50,152 bases of DNA from JBGPHT01 sp041484525. Lineage in GTDB: Bacteria > Acidobacteriota > Terriglobia > Bryobacterales > Bryobacteraceae. Below the pieces are notes generated by a model. The model worked only from the letters and a program-made list of their open reading frames with translations. It had not been told where the DNA came from and searched no databases. How positions within the stretch are numbered: position 1 is the first letter of the stretch; each line of letters begins with the position of its first letter. Shown here in pieces: positions 43,530-50,152 of this stretch. The translations under genes and the position numbers were made by a program. The stretch lies in the NCBI GenBank assembly GCA_041484525.1, contig JBGPHT010000042.1, positions 1 to 50,152 on the forward strand, given 5' to 3'.

Positions 43530-45788
43530 ATGAGCTCGAAGCCCTCGGTTCCGGTCGACCGCTGGCGTTTCGGCCAGTTTGAGATAGACCTCTCCACAGG
43601 CGAGTTGCGCAAGAACGGGCTGCGGGTGCACATTCAGGAGCAGCCGTTACGCATTCTTGGGGCACTGCTGGAACGGGCGGGCGAGCTGGTCACTCGTGAA
43701 GAGTTGCGTGAGCGCCTGTGGCCGTCGGAGACTTTTGTCAACTTCGAGCGTAGTCTCAATGCGGCCGTGGCAAAGCTGCGTCAGGTGCTGGCTGACTCGG
43801 CGGAACAGCCTCGGTATGTCGAGACGGTGGCTCGCCGTGGATACCGGTTTGTAGCGCCAGTGGAGGCGAGCCTCCCGCTTCAGGAAGCCGCGGAGCTGCC
43901 CCTGGATTCGATCGCCGGTGCGGCGGGCGGCTCTATTTCACGACGCCAGCGAGAGCAGTGGGTCTGGCCGGCTGCCGCGCTGATATTGCTCGTCCTGGTG
44001 TCCACCGGCGTTTATCTTCTGAAGGGGAGACATCTCGTCTTCAGCAAGACCGACGCGGTGAGTTTTGCCGTATACCCGCCAGAGGGAACAAGAGCACATG
44101 TGGCATCCGCGGTATCGCCGGATGGCCGCAAACTGGCCTTTATTGCGATCGATACTTCCGGCCACAGGACACTCTGGGTGCGGACGCTCGCATCTGAAAC
44201 GGCACTGCGCTTGGAGAACACGGAGGGAGCGGCAATGCCATTTTTCTCTCCCGATTCGCAAAACATCGGCTTTTTTGCCGATGGAAAGCTGAAGAGAATT
44301 CCGGCCTCCGGCGGCTCGCCGCAAACCTTATGCGATCAAAGCCAACCTGCCGGCGCAACATGGAACCAGGACAACATCATTCTGTTTTCCCAGGAAGGCC
44401 GGCTGTATCAGGTATCTGCCGCAGGAGGATCTGCGACGCAACTCACGCAGCCGGACCAAACACCCGGCGCGATTGTTATGGATACCTGGCCCCAGTTCCT
44501 GCCGGATGGGCGGCACTTTGTATTCTGCGCGAGAATCTTCAGGGGCCGCGTTAACCCCACTCGGTCTGGTATTCTTCTGGGATCACTCGATTCCACTAGC
44601 CGGCAGTTTCTGTTAGCCAGCAGGACTCGAGCGGCGGTCACACCCTCCGGCTACTTGCTTTTCGTGCGTGGTGGGACTCTCCTCGCGCAAAGACTGGACC
44701 TTAGCCGATTTCAGCTCGTGGGTGCGCCATTGGCGGTCGCAGAAAACCTGACAGTGAACATGGATCGCCTTACGAATATCCCCCGGCCGGCGCGAGACGC
44801 CGAGGTGAAAGCAGGGCTACCGGCTACGGTGCCCCCGGCTGCATTCTCCGTCTCTGATAACGGTGTGCTTGTATACCATTCCGCCCCGCCACAAAAGAGC
44901 CAGCTCGTTTGGTATAGCCGGGACGGAAAGCGGTTGGGAACCGCAGGCGAGCCGCGCGAATACAACCAACTCTTCCTTTCTCCCGATGAGAGGCTGGCTG
45001 CCGTGAGCATCCGGAACGACAAAATGGATAGAACGCACTGGAACATCTGGCTGCTGCACCTCGAGACCAATGTGCTGTCGCGCTTGACTTTCGGTGACGG
45101 TCTGGATGCAGATCCCGTTTGGTCGCCTGACTCCAGCAAGATTGTTTACGGATCCTACAAGGCGGAGGAGGGCGAAAAGATAGATTTGATGGAATTGACC
45201 CTTGGTGAGCGTTCCCCAAGATTGTTTTATACAGATGGCAGGGCGAACAAACCCGAGGCTTGGTCGCCGGATGGGCGCTTCTTCCTCTTCAAACGCGAAG
45301 AACAGGCAATTTTCAGTCTTCCCACCTCGGGAGATCGAAAACCGGCGGCGCTTCTCGACACTCCTTACGCCAAAGGCCGATTCCAATTCTCACCGGATGG
45401 CCATTGGCTGGCATATATGTCCCCCGAATCCGGGGCGCCGGAGATCTACGCGAGCAGTTTTCCAGACATGACGAGGACCCGTCAGATCTCGACGGGCGGC
45501 GGTTGCACGCCGGTGTGGAGAAAGGACGGTAAGGAGCTGTTTTACATGGCGGCGCCGGGCCAGGTGATGTCAGTGGATGTGAAGGCCGGCTTCAGTTTCG
45601 AAACCAGCCCTCCGAAAATGCTCTTCCATGCAGGAGAAGTTCCTCTCTTCACCCAAAACTACTGCATCGGGCAATACGGCGTAGCCGCAAACGGTCAGAA
45701 ATTCCTCCTGATCGAAACACCTCACTCGCCAATTGACGACGGACGGATGCACGTGGTGACTCATTGGGATGCGGCACTACCTCACTAA
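43530..45788 (+). CDS. CadC-like winged-helix regulator fused to a TolB-type propeller
   Basis: 752 residues from ATG at 43530; TTG at 43518 is the alternative. The N-terminal OmpR/PhoB-type winged helix (RWRFGQFEIDLSTGELRKNG, then LRILGALLERAGELVTREEL and YVETVARRGYRFVAPVEA, about 10-105) is followed by one membrane helix (WPAAALILLVLVSTGVYLL, about 153-171). A large periplasmic PD40/TolB propeller follows (VSPDGRKLAFIAID, FSPDSQNIGFFADG, WSPDSSKIVYGSYK, FSPDGHWLAYMSPE). Such one-component membrane regulators are abundant in Acidobacteria. It would sense a ligand or envelope state outside and bind DNA inside. It is the last chromosomal-type gene before the island. Confidence 0.88.
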   Translation: MSSKPSVPVDRWRFGQFEIDLSTGELRKNGLRVHIQEQPLRILGALLERAGELVTREELRERLWPSETFVNFERSLNAAVAKLRQVLADSAEQPRYVETVARRGYRFVAPVEASLPLQEAAELPLDSIAGAAGGSISRRQREQWVWPAAALILLVLVSTGVYLLKGRHLVFSKTDAVSFAVYPPEGTRAHVASAVSPDGRKLAFIAIDTSGHRTLWVRTLASETALRLENTEGAAMPFFSPDSQNIGFFADGKLKRIPASGGSPQTLCDQSQPAGATWNQDNIILFSQEGRLYQVSAAGGSATQLTQPDQTPGAIVMDTWPQFLPDGRHFVFCARIFRGRVNPTRSGILLGSLDSTSRQFLLASRTRAAVTPSGYLLFVRGGTLLAQRLDLSRFQLVGAPLAVAENLTVNMDRLTNIPRPARDAEVKAGLPATVPPAAFSVSDNGVLVYHSAPPQKSQLVWYSRDGKRLGTAGEPREYNQLFLSPDERLAAVSIRNDKMDRTHWNIWLLHLETNVLSRLTFGDGLDADPVWSPDSSKIVYGSYKAEEGEKIDLMELTLGERSPRLFYTDGRANKPEAWSPDGRFFLFKREEQAIFSLPTSGDRKPAALLDTPYAKGRFQFSPDGHWLAYMSPESGAPEIYASSFPDMTRTRQISTGGGCTPVWRKDGKELFYMAAPGQVMSVDVKAGFSFETSPPKMLFHAGEVPLFTQNYCIGQYGVAANGQKFLLIETPHSPIDDGRMHVVTHWDAALPH

Positions 45789-45885
45789 CCACACCCCGAC
45801 GTTTGAGGCGGAGCCGTTCCTGGCCTTCACGCATTGCTGCGGAAGCGCCGGAGCAACAGAGCGTTCTCAGAGCCAGCGTCCATTT

Positions 45886-45904
45886 TGGAATCTAGTTGGA
45901 CTCC
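45886..45904 (+). repeat. Candidate integrase arm-type sites left of core A
   Basis: TGGAATCT at 45886-45893 and TGGACTCC at 45897-45904, 11 bp apart. The same pair with the same 11-bp phasing recurs left of core B (48498, 48509). The second is centred in a small inverted repeat, AGTTGG-ACT-CCAACT (45894-45908). Confidence 0.5.
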
Positions 45905-46422
45905 AACTGGCGCACTTCAGGCTGGAATGCTGGCTGGCTGGAGCCATGTGTTTGAGGAATTTGGTGGACCTTGTGAGATTCGAACTCACGACCTCTTCCA
46001 TGCCATTTCAGAAATATCAATGACTTGCAGACATTTTGGCGCAAAACAAAAAACTTAGCAAGAGGTGACTTGGACTCCGGTGGACTCCAGTGCGCGTTCG
46101 CATGATTTTTGGACTCCAGGTGGACTCCGTGTCGAAGTGCGGGTTGACTCAAGCGATAAGCCTCGCGTCGATGGCGGACGCCGGTGATTTCTATCGTGGT
46201 CTCGTTCCCTTGATCGAAGAAGACTCGGTAGTCGCTACAGCGGAGACGAAAGCCGGTTTCCGGCGGTTTGAGTTTTTTCACATCGCCGGTGCGGTTGGAT
46301 AGGTAACGGTCGATGCAATGGAGAATCTGAATTGCGGTCTCTCGATCGATGGCCCTCAGATCGGCACGGGCTTCTGGCGACCAGCTGACCGCAATGCGCT
46401 CGGGGGCGGCGTCCTCGCTCAC
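45892..46422 (-). CDS. RelE/ParE-family toxin with abnormal C-terminal extension through the att core
   Basis: GTG at 46422 overlaps the antitoxin stop by 4 nt (GTGA). The first 90 or so residues are a RelE/ParE toxin fold (VSWSPEARADLRAIDRETAI, LHCIDRYLSNRTGDVKKLK, FRLRCSDYRVFFDQGNETTI, then ITGVRHRREAYR). Members usually end at or near RHR.EAYR. Here no stop follows: the frame continues about 80 residues through the TGGACTCC repeats and the tRNA-Ala 3'-half (KWHGRGREFESHKVHQ) to a stop at 45892, giving 176 residues. The extension is island-end DNA, not a domain. The toxin may have lost its stop by mutation, or may be inactive or tagged. Confidence 0.75.
   Translation of the reverse strand: MSEDAAPERIAVSWSPEARADLRAIDRETAIQILHCIDRYLSNRTGDVKKLKPPETGFRLRCSDYRVFFDQGNETTIEITGVRHRREAYRLSQPALRHGVHLESKNHANAHWSPPESKSPLAKFFVLRQNVCKSLIFLKWHGRGREFESHKVHQIPQTHGSSQPAFQPEVRQLESN
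45962..46006 (-). repeat. Attachment core A: 3' half of a tRNA-Ala(GGC) gene
   Basis: Minus strand, 3' to 5': CCA (45962-45964), discriminator A, acceptor strand AAGGTCC (with U at position 70, as in the Ala G3:U70 identity pair), T-arm GTGAG-TTCGAAT-CTCAC, variable loop AGGTC, anticodon 3' stem GGAAG and loop ATGGCAT with GGC at 34-36 and T at 33. The expected 5' stem and D-arm are absent, so this is not a complete tRNA. A near-identical copy is at 48587-48631 in the same orientation; identity continues to about 46032. Confidence 0.8.
46071..46128 (+). repeat. Candidate integrase arm-type sites right of core A
   Basis: Four exact TGGACTCC copies at 46071, 46081, 46110 and 46121, arranged as two pairs spaced 10 and 11 bp (about one helical turn). 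They lie 65 bp from the core and inside the toxin's extended frame. Confidence 0.6.
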
Positions 46423-46637
46423 TGCTTCAGACCGAATTCGCGGAGGACTTCGTCGTGCGGGATGCTCTCTCCGCGAGCGAGTGAAGCACGGGCGCGGTCC
46501 AGTGCGGCGGCGGTGTCTGGCGTGAGATCTTCCTCTTCCACCTGAGTGAGCGCCAGTGAGCGTGCCAGAGGCTCCACCATGACTTCGAGCAGACTGCGAA
46601 CGGCATTCAGCTTTTCGGCTGGCAGCGCATCCAGCAA
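46419..46637 (-). CDS. Antitoxin partner of the RelE/ParE-type toxin
   Basis: 72 residues from TTG at 46637 (MLDALPAEKLNAVRSLLEVM). An acidic, Ala-rich C-terminal part (EEEDLTPDTAAALDRARASL, then ARGESIPHDEVLREFGLKQ) is typical of the toxin-neutralising tail of RelB/Phd-type antitoxins. The frame continues upstream (ERRQAHAL) without a standard start, so a longer form or an altered start is possible. It comes first in the operon and its stop overlaps the toxin GTG by 4 nt, the usual translational coupling. It should repress its own promoter with the toxin. Confidence 0.7.
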   Translation of the reverse strand: MLDALPAEKLNAVRSLLEVMVEPLARSLALTQVEEEDLTPDTAAALDRARASLARGESIPHDEVLREFGLKQ

Positions 46638-46924
46638 TGCGTGGGCCTGTCGGCGCTCCGATCGAGATTCGGTTCCACGGCTGTCCTCCCAGCGCTGATT
46701 CCAGTTTACGCGATTTGTGGACGATCAGCCCGTCCGCGATCTTCCCGGCCGATAGATCATAGGGCCGCCCCAGTCGAAAACAGTCAGCCCAAGGGAATTC
46801 GCCGTTCACACGGGAAATGGCAATGCCTGTACTGCCAGCCACAATGTCGCAGAGAACAGAATCGACTGCGAGCGTTTTATTTGCTTTGGAATCAATCGCG
46901 CCAGGGTAGGCGAAGTACCGAATG
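46638..46924. other. Region upstream of the antitoxin without a supported gene
   Basis: A minus-strand frame from 46842 (MAGSTGIAISRVNGEFPWAD) reads into the toxin's frame region and cannot be tied to any family; it may be a decayed gene. Nothing else is recognised. The promoter of the toxin-antitoxin pair must lie here. Confidence 0.35.
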
Positions 46925-46955
46925 AAATAAAAAAGCCGCCAGAGGATCGGGCGGC
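46925..46955 (-). terminator. Rho-independent terminator downstream of the 47035-47427 gene
   Basis: Minus strand GCCGCC-CGATCCTCT-GGCGGC followed by TTTTTTATTT: a 6-bp GC stem, 9-nt loop and T-run. It lies about 80 nt past the hypothetical gene and separates it from the toxin-antitoxin operon. Confidence 0.8.
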
Positions 46956-47034
46956 GTGCGACAGGATGACGGCGTCAGGCTATGTTCTTCTCACACCCGA
47001 GGTGAATGCCTAAGCGTTCGGGCGCGCTCCTTCG

Positions 47035-47427
47035 CTAATGACGGCGGCGGCTCGACTCTACTCTGCCGCCACTGACCGTGTATGGTTCGCCTTTATCGTA
47101 ATAGCCCTCATCACCGATCATGCACAGGATAGCGTTTGGGTCGCAGAGTTCGACCCGACTGACCTCGTAGCGGGTCTTGTCCTCCCCTTCCTGTGAAATC
47201 GATCCGACCTGCATCCCGTTCTTTAGGTCGATCGCGACGTACTCCGGAAAGGCGTCCCAGTAGACAATCAGCATCATGAGCAGGTGCTTTCCCTTGGTTC
47301 TCTTTTGCTCCAGGACTATGCCGTGGTACTGTATCGGGCCAAATTCGAGATCCTCATACGTAAGGGTCAGCAACGAACCGGGTCTGACTCCTTCTGGCAA
47401 TACCAGAGCTGCTTTTGTGGGTTTCAT
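47035..47427 (-). CDS. Hypothetical protein, island-borne
   Basis: 130 residues beginning MKPTKAALVLPEGVRPGSLL. Predominantly beta (ILTYEDLEFGPIQY-like text, then LLMMLIVYWDAFPEYVAIDL), with an acidic middle and a basic end (ESSRRRH). No signal peptide and no recognised domain. It starts 20 nt after the end of the frameshifted secreted-protein gene, so they form one operon ending at the terminator at 46925-46955. Confidence 0.6.
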   Translation of the reverse strand: MKPTKAALVLPEGVRPGSLLTLTYEDLEFGPIQYHGIVLEQKRTKGKHLLMMLIVYWDAFPEYVAIDLKNGMQVGSISQEGEDKTRYEVSRVELCDPNAILCMIGDEGYYDKGEPYTVSGGRVESSRRRH

Positions 47428-47447
47428 GAGCGCGCCGGTTGTCGTGT

Positions 47448-48165
47448 TTATTTGAGCGTTGGGTTGTGAGGCTTGTTTGGAATAGCCAGACCGTGCGGAC
47501 TCATCAGGGTTAGGCTGAAGACCACTCCCGGATTCTTTTCGTCTGCTGATGGCACATGCGTCGTCGCCTCGTCAAGGCCACGGAGTAGCTGCTTGCCGAA
47601 AGATGGCTCGTTCTGGACCGATACAACAACTGCGGCAAGGCCATCCGAGGAGACTCCGACGAGATCGTACGAGGGGCGGGTATTGCCGGGGTCGCGCTTC
47701 CTGACCTACTTGATCCCACATTGTCCACATCGTTTCGAAATCCCGCTGATTGAATATCGGTCTGAAAGGCACGCCGTACTCGTTCGGTATGTCGGCGGCT
47801 AATATTTTGTTCGCTTTATCTGGCCCCAGGCAAATCATGGCCAACTTCCCGTCTCGAAAGACCAGCCCGGCGTTTTTGAATCCGTCGGCGATTCGATCGA
47901 ACAACATCAAGCGAACCGGAAGGCCCTTAGCCGTGGGTGAATTTGCGATGCGATAGGCCGTGTAGAGGGATGGGCTATGGTACTTTTTCACCAAGGGCAG
48001 GAATGCGCCCGATATGTCCTGCGATGGTTGCCCGAGGACTTGAATCGCCTCCTCTGGTGAAGATTGATCGAGGACCAGTTGATGCCACTGGTTCGGCTGT
48101 GCTGCGAATACGCTCGCAGAAAAACTGAACAGCGCTATCCGCAATGTCGTTTTCGATATTCTCAA
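47448..48165 (-). pseudogene. Secreted hypothetical protein with an internal frameshift
   Basis: TTG at 48165 with a perfect AAGGAGG 6 nt upstream opens a signal peptide (RISKTTLRIALFSFSASVFA) and an alpha/beta region (SPEEAIQVLGQPSQDISGAF, LMLFDRIADGFKNAGLVFRD) up to TMWDQVGQ. There the frame goes into Arg/Pro/Cys-rich text and stops at 47572. One frame over, KRDPGNTRPSYDLVGVSSDG, then LAAVVVSVQNEPSFGKQLL, continues as plausible protein to a stop at 47448. Dropping one base of the CC pair at 47700-47701 joins them into about 238 residues. Family not recognised. It is either a pseudogene or a sequencing error. Confidence 0.6.
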
Positions 48166-48382
48166 TGGTGCCTCCTTGCGGCGCAAATCGCCGCTTGCAG
48201 CCAGGCGTGGAACCACTCCCAATTGTATGCCGTTTTCCATGAATCCAGCGCGGAGTTGCGGATCTGAAACCGCGCTATTTTAGCTGGACTGCGGGCGGAC
48301 TTGATTCGGTTCGCTCAGTATACTGGCGGCCGAGCCCCCAAACGCGCCAAGCACCACACATCCAGCCGGCCGGGCCGGGTGC

Positions 48383-48570
48383 CTCTTCCCGAAGCGGAAG
48401 CGCGTGGAGCATTTTCGTAATTCTATGTCAACGAAGTAGCGACGTCTTCTCGACCATGACATAGAGCCGCTTGCTGGAGTCCAAATTTTGGCGAATTTGG
48501 AATCCAAATGGACTCCGCGTGACCTCTTCCGCGACGTGGAAGCGCGCAAGCATTTTCGTAAGTCTATGTT
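48383..48570. repeat. Imperfect 47-bp direct repeats and arm-type sites left of core B
   Basis: The block 48383-48429 (CTCTTCCCGAAGCGGAAG... to CATTTTCGTAATTCTATGTC) recurs with about ten differences at 48524-48570 (CTCTTCCGCGACGTGGAAG... to CATTTTCGTAAGTCTATGTT). Between them are GGAGTCCA (48476, inverted), TGGAATCC (48498) and TGGACTCC (48509), the last two 11 bp apart. The stretch 48270-48586 has no gene; it looks like a recombination-site region. Confidence 0.55.
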
Positions 48571-48586
48571 TTGTTGGGCTTTGTTT

Positions 48587-48631
48587 TGGTGGACCTGGTG
48601 AGATTCGAACTCACGACCTCTTCCATGCCAT
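48587..48631 (-). repeat. Attachment core B: 3' half of a tRNA-Ala(GGC) gene
   Basis: Same structure as core A: CCA, discriminator A, acceptor strand CAGGTCC, T-arm GTGAG-TTCGAAT-CTCAC, AGGTC, GGAAG, and loop ATGGCAT with anticodon GGC. It differs from core A at one position within the tRNA part, and at four in the 26 bases beyond (to 48657). The 5' half is absent here too (CTTAA where CTTCC would pair). Confidence 0.8.
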
Positions 48632-48724
48632 TTAAGAAATATCAATCACTTACAGGCAGGAACACCAGAAACACAAGACTTAGCCTAACACGCCGTGGAC
48701 GCCAAGGGGCGGCTTTTGGGCGTC

Positions 48725-48751
48725 TGGACTCCACGCGGACTCCAGGACTCC
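48725..48751 (+). repeat. Candidate integrase arm-type sites right of core B
   Basis: TGGACTCC (48725), CGGACTCC (48736) and AGGACTCC (48744), spaced 11 and 8 bp, 94 bp from core B. Confidence 0.5.
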
Positions 48752-48805
48752 ACACCTGGTCTGGCACGCTGCGTGCTTTCACGCGCGCGGTTGCAGGCTG
48801 TTCTG

Positions 48806-48833
48806 ATTGTTGTCTGCTGGAGCAGACAACAAT
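48806..48833. promoter_or_regulatory. Perfect 13-bp inverted repeat upstream of higBA
   Basis: ATTGTTGTCTGCT-GG-AGCAGACAACAAT: 13-bp arms and a 2-nt centre. It lies 139 nt before the toxin start. No T-run follows, so it is not a classic terminator. A dimeric HTH operator, for example for the XRE antitoxin, is the best guess. Confidence 0.5.
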
Positions 48834-48971
48834 GGATTCTCTATAAGGATGATGCCCATGTGGAGCGGCAGACCGGCATCGAGGTGGTGATGTGGATGGC
48901 GGCGGCTTGGCGGTACGAGAACCTTGACGCAAACTTGCACTTTCGCAATATTGCGAATAGACTGGGATCGA

Positions 48972-49340
48972 GTGCCTAAGACCAGAGTCGCCCTCTACCG
49001 GGAGGAAGACGGATCATGCCCGTTCGTGGAGTGGTTCGACGAGTTGCCAGCGAAGGTACAGGACAAGTGCTACCTCCGGTTGGAGCGATTGCGCGAGATG
49101 GGACACGAGTTGCGGCGGCCCGAAGCGGACTTCCTGCGCGACGGGATCTACGAACTGCGCGTCAGCCTGGGAGGCGTTCACCACCGGATACTGTACTTCT
49201 TCCACGGCGCGATGGCGGCCGTGGTCTCGCACGGGCTTGTGAAAGAGCGGGTGGTCCCGTCGAAGGAGATCGATCGCGCCGTCGAGCGCAAGAAGCGGTT
49301 TGAGGCAAATCCGGCGAAGCACACTTATGAGGAGGCTTGA
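48972..49340 (+). CDS. higB: HigB-like toxin (Gp49/RelE superfamily)
   Basis: 122 residues from GTG at 48972 (VPKTRVALYREEDGSCPFVE). Family landmarks are FVEWFDELPAKVQDKCYLRL, FLRDGIYELRVSLGGVHHRI and LYFFHGAMAAVVSHGLVKER. These match phage-derived Gp49-like (HigB) mRNA interferases, with basic/His residues (RVSLGGVHHR, KE) in the expected positions. The gene order is toxin then antitoxin, as in higBA, with one nt between the TGA and the antitoxin ATG. The frame extends upstream to 48924, but without a better start. Confidence 0.85.
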   Translation: MPKTRVALYREEDGSCPFVEWFDELPAKVQDKCYLRLERLREMGHELRRPEADFLRDGIYELRVSLGGVHHRILYFFHGAMAAVVSHGLVKERVVPSKEIDRAVERKKRFEANPAKHTYEEA

Positions 49341-49341
49341 C

Positions 49342-49662
49342 ATGGCAAAGACGTTGAAACCGGTTAGCGACGCGGTGGAGATCCTTCACCGCCGGTTCTA
49401 CGAAGGCAAACCGGCCCGGCTGAAGAATCTGGAAGAGGCGCGCGCCAACGAAGAGATCGCCCGCAAAATCCACGAACTGAGGGCGGCGGCGGCCCTCACC
49501 CAAACTCAGCTTGCCAGGCTCATCGGCACCACTGCATCGGTCATCTGCCGACTTGAGGATGCGGATTACGAAGGCCACTCCCTGGCAATGTTGCGCAGGA
49601 TCGCGGGCGCGTTGAATCAGCGGGTCGAGATCCGTTTCATACCGATTCGGCGGTCGGCATAG
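49342..49662 (+). CDS. higA: HigA-like XRE-family antitoxin
   Basis: 106 residues from ATG at 49342, with GAGGAGG 9 nt upstream inside the toxin end. The HTH_XRE domain (ALTQTQLARLIGTTASVICR, then LEDADYEGHSLAMLRRIAGA) covers about residues 50-98 and ends VEIRFIPIRRSA. The N-terminal 45 residues (EILHRRFYEGKPARLKNLEE) resemble those of XRE antitoxins paired with Gp49-type toxins. It should neutralise the toxin and repress the operon; the palindrome at 48806-48833 is a candidate operator. Confidence 0.85.
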   Translation: MAKTLKPVSDAVEILHRRFYEGKPARLKNLEEARANEEIARKIHELRAAAALTQTQLARLIGTTASVICRLEDADYEGHSLAMLRRIAGALNQRVEIRFIPIRRSA

Positions 49663-49786
49663 CCCACGGCATGGGCGACAACTGGCAACGCCTGACGGAA
49701 CTTTCAAATTGTGTCTGGGCACAGGCGCGGGTAATGCCCAATCGTGATGGACGGCGGCGTACTAAGGGCCGGGCGCTAAAGGAGAC

Positions 49787-50152
49787 ATGATGGGCGACAT
49801 CAACTCGTTCGCAATACAACAGGCCGAGGTGGCGGCCGCAAGGCTGTGGGCCTTCGGGAGCGCTCCATATCCAATCTCCGGTGGCGCGCTCATCCAGCAC
49901 CACATCGAACAGGAGGTCACGAATACCGCAATTGCTTTCGCTATCCACGTTCGGCGGATTCTGGATAACAAGGCCGTACGCACCAAATTCGTGCTTGATG
50001 AACCATTCCGCATTTGGTCCCCAGCAAATGGTTTGATCAAGGTGAACGTTCTCCGTGACGCTCTCAACCGCATTATCCACGCGACGGAGTTTAAGGTTGG
50101 ATTTGAGAAGCTTCCGGACGATGCATCGAGGATTCTAGATGGTGCAATCGGA
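49787..50152 (+). CDS. Hypothetical protein, 3' end cut by window edge
   Basis: ATG at 49787, preceded by AGGAGAC, opens 122 codons with no stop before the edge: MMGDINSFAIQQAEVAAARL, then WAFGSAPYPISGGALIQHHI. Text such as EQEVTNTAIAFAIHVRRILD, then FRIWSPANGLIKVNVLRDAL, has sensible composition. Family not recognised. It begins 124 nt after higA and is probably another island gene. The opposite-strand frames here are shadows. Confidence 0.65.
   Translation, partial: MMGDINSFAIQQAEVAAARLWAFGSAPYPISGGALIQHHIEQEVTNTAIAFAIHVRRILDNKAVRTKFVLDEPFRIWSPANGLIKVNVLRDALNRIIHATEFKVGFEKLPDDASRILDGAIG

Larger units (their letters stand above)
46007..48631. mobile_element. Small genomic island between two tRNA-Ala att repeats
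   Basis: The 2625-bp interval between directly repeated tRNA-Ala(GGC) 3'-halves. It carries a toxin-antitoxin pair, a 130-residue hypothetical with its terminator, and a frameshifted secreted protein, all on the minus strand. GC content is lower than in the flanks. There is no integrase, so it is either a remnant or a satellite moved in trans. Confidence 0.65.

Noticed and set aside
45962..46040. A complete tRNA gene at core A (and likewise at core B)
   Set aside because: Only the T-arm, variable loop, 3' anticodon stem and anticodon loop are present. The bases on the 5' side neither pair with GGAAG nor form a D-arm or acceptor strand, so these are attachment-site halves.
46423..46842. N-terminal 140 residues of the long minus-strand frame that ends in the toxin
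   Set aside because: The antitoxin is encoded in another frame over most of it and its stop overlaps the toxin GTG. The upstream part is not recognisable and the length would be abnormal for a toxin.
48571..48846. Plus-strand ORF reading VDLVRFELTTSSMPFKKYQ
   Set aside because: This is the antisense translation of the tRNA-Ala half; the same false peptide appears at core A. No ribosome site and no protein family.

Overview
The window looks like an acidobacterial chromosome of the Solibacter/Bryobacteraceae kind. It is GC-rich and has two very large Oar-like TonB-dependent receptors with N-terminal carboxypeptidase-regulatory domains, several PQQ beta-propeller dehydrogenases fused to cytochrome c modules, a CadC-like winged-helix/TolB-propeller fusion, and a giant Ig-like repeat protein whose C-terminus resembles the Solibacter-specific TIGR03437 domain. 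The assignment is inference from gene content; no rRNA gene or complete tRNA gene is present.

Layout. (1) 1-10.9 kb, almost all minus strand: an edge fragment of a probable transposase, ssb, a TPR protein, an HlyD/EmrA adaptor, a DHA2/EmrB-type pump gene that is broken, a TolC-type outer-membrane factor, a sigma-54-dependent activator, a STAS-like protein and a small Cys-rich protein. The pump gene is split by a 1.76-kb transposase-less insertion (4740-6500) with about 25-bp terminal inverted repeats and a perfect 10-bp target duplication. Its cargo is a ClpP-fold SDH_sah-type serine protease and small genes. Removing the insertion plus one duplicate restores the reading frame at the junction. 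A GG-N10-GC sigma-54 promoter lies directly before tolC, next to the sigma-54 activator.
(2) 11.0-17.9 kb, plus strand: a sugar aminotransferase, a CapD/WbpM-like nucleotide-sugar dehydratase, a small zinc-ribbon membrane protein, a soluble hybrid histidine kinase, a trypco2-domain membrane protein and a secreted protein of unknown function. The last three overlap by 4 nt at each junction. The secreted gene has no stop of its own and runs into a convergent di-heme cytochrome gene.
(3) 19.9-29.9 kb, plus strand: TonB receptor, TolB-propeller/CehA-type metallohydrolase, cytochrome c-PQQ dehydrogenase, and a DUF885-like protein with an altered zinc motif. This looks like an uptake-and-oxidation locus. 
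(4) 29.9-43.4 kb, minus strand: second TonB receptor, secreted tectonin-like propeller, a second PQQ dehydrogenase with an odd CX3CH haem motif and a 3' frameshift, a 45-codon leader ORF, the Ig-repeat protein and a secreted zincin-like protein; then a plus-strand winged-helix/TolB fusion.
(5) 45.9 kb to the end: accessory DNA. Two copies of a tRNA-Ala(GGC) 3'-half lie 2625 bp apart in the same orientation. Both are flanked by helically phased TGGACTCC-like repeats, which I read as integrase arm sites. Between them are a RelE/ParE-type toxin-antitoxin pair whose toxin frame runs through the attachment core, a frameshifted secreted protein and a small hypothetical. To the right are a perfect 13-bp palindrome, a HigB/HigA pair and a gene cut by the window edge. 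No integrase is present, so this looks like a tandem array of tRNA-targeted islands of which only part is seen.
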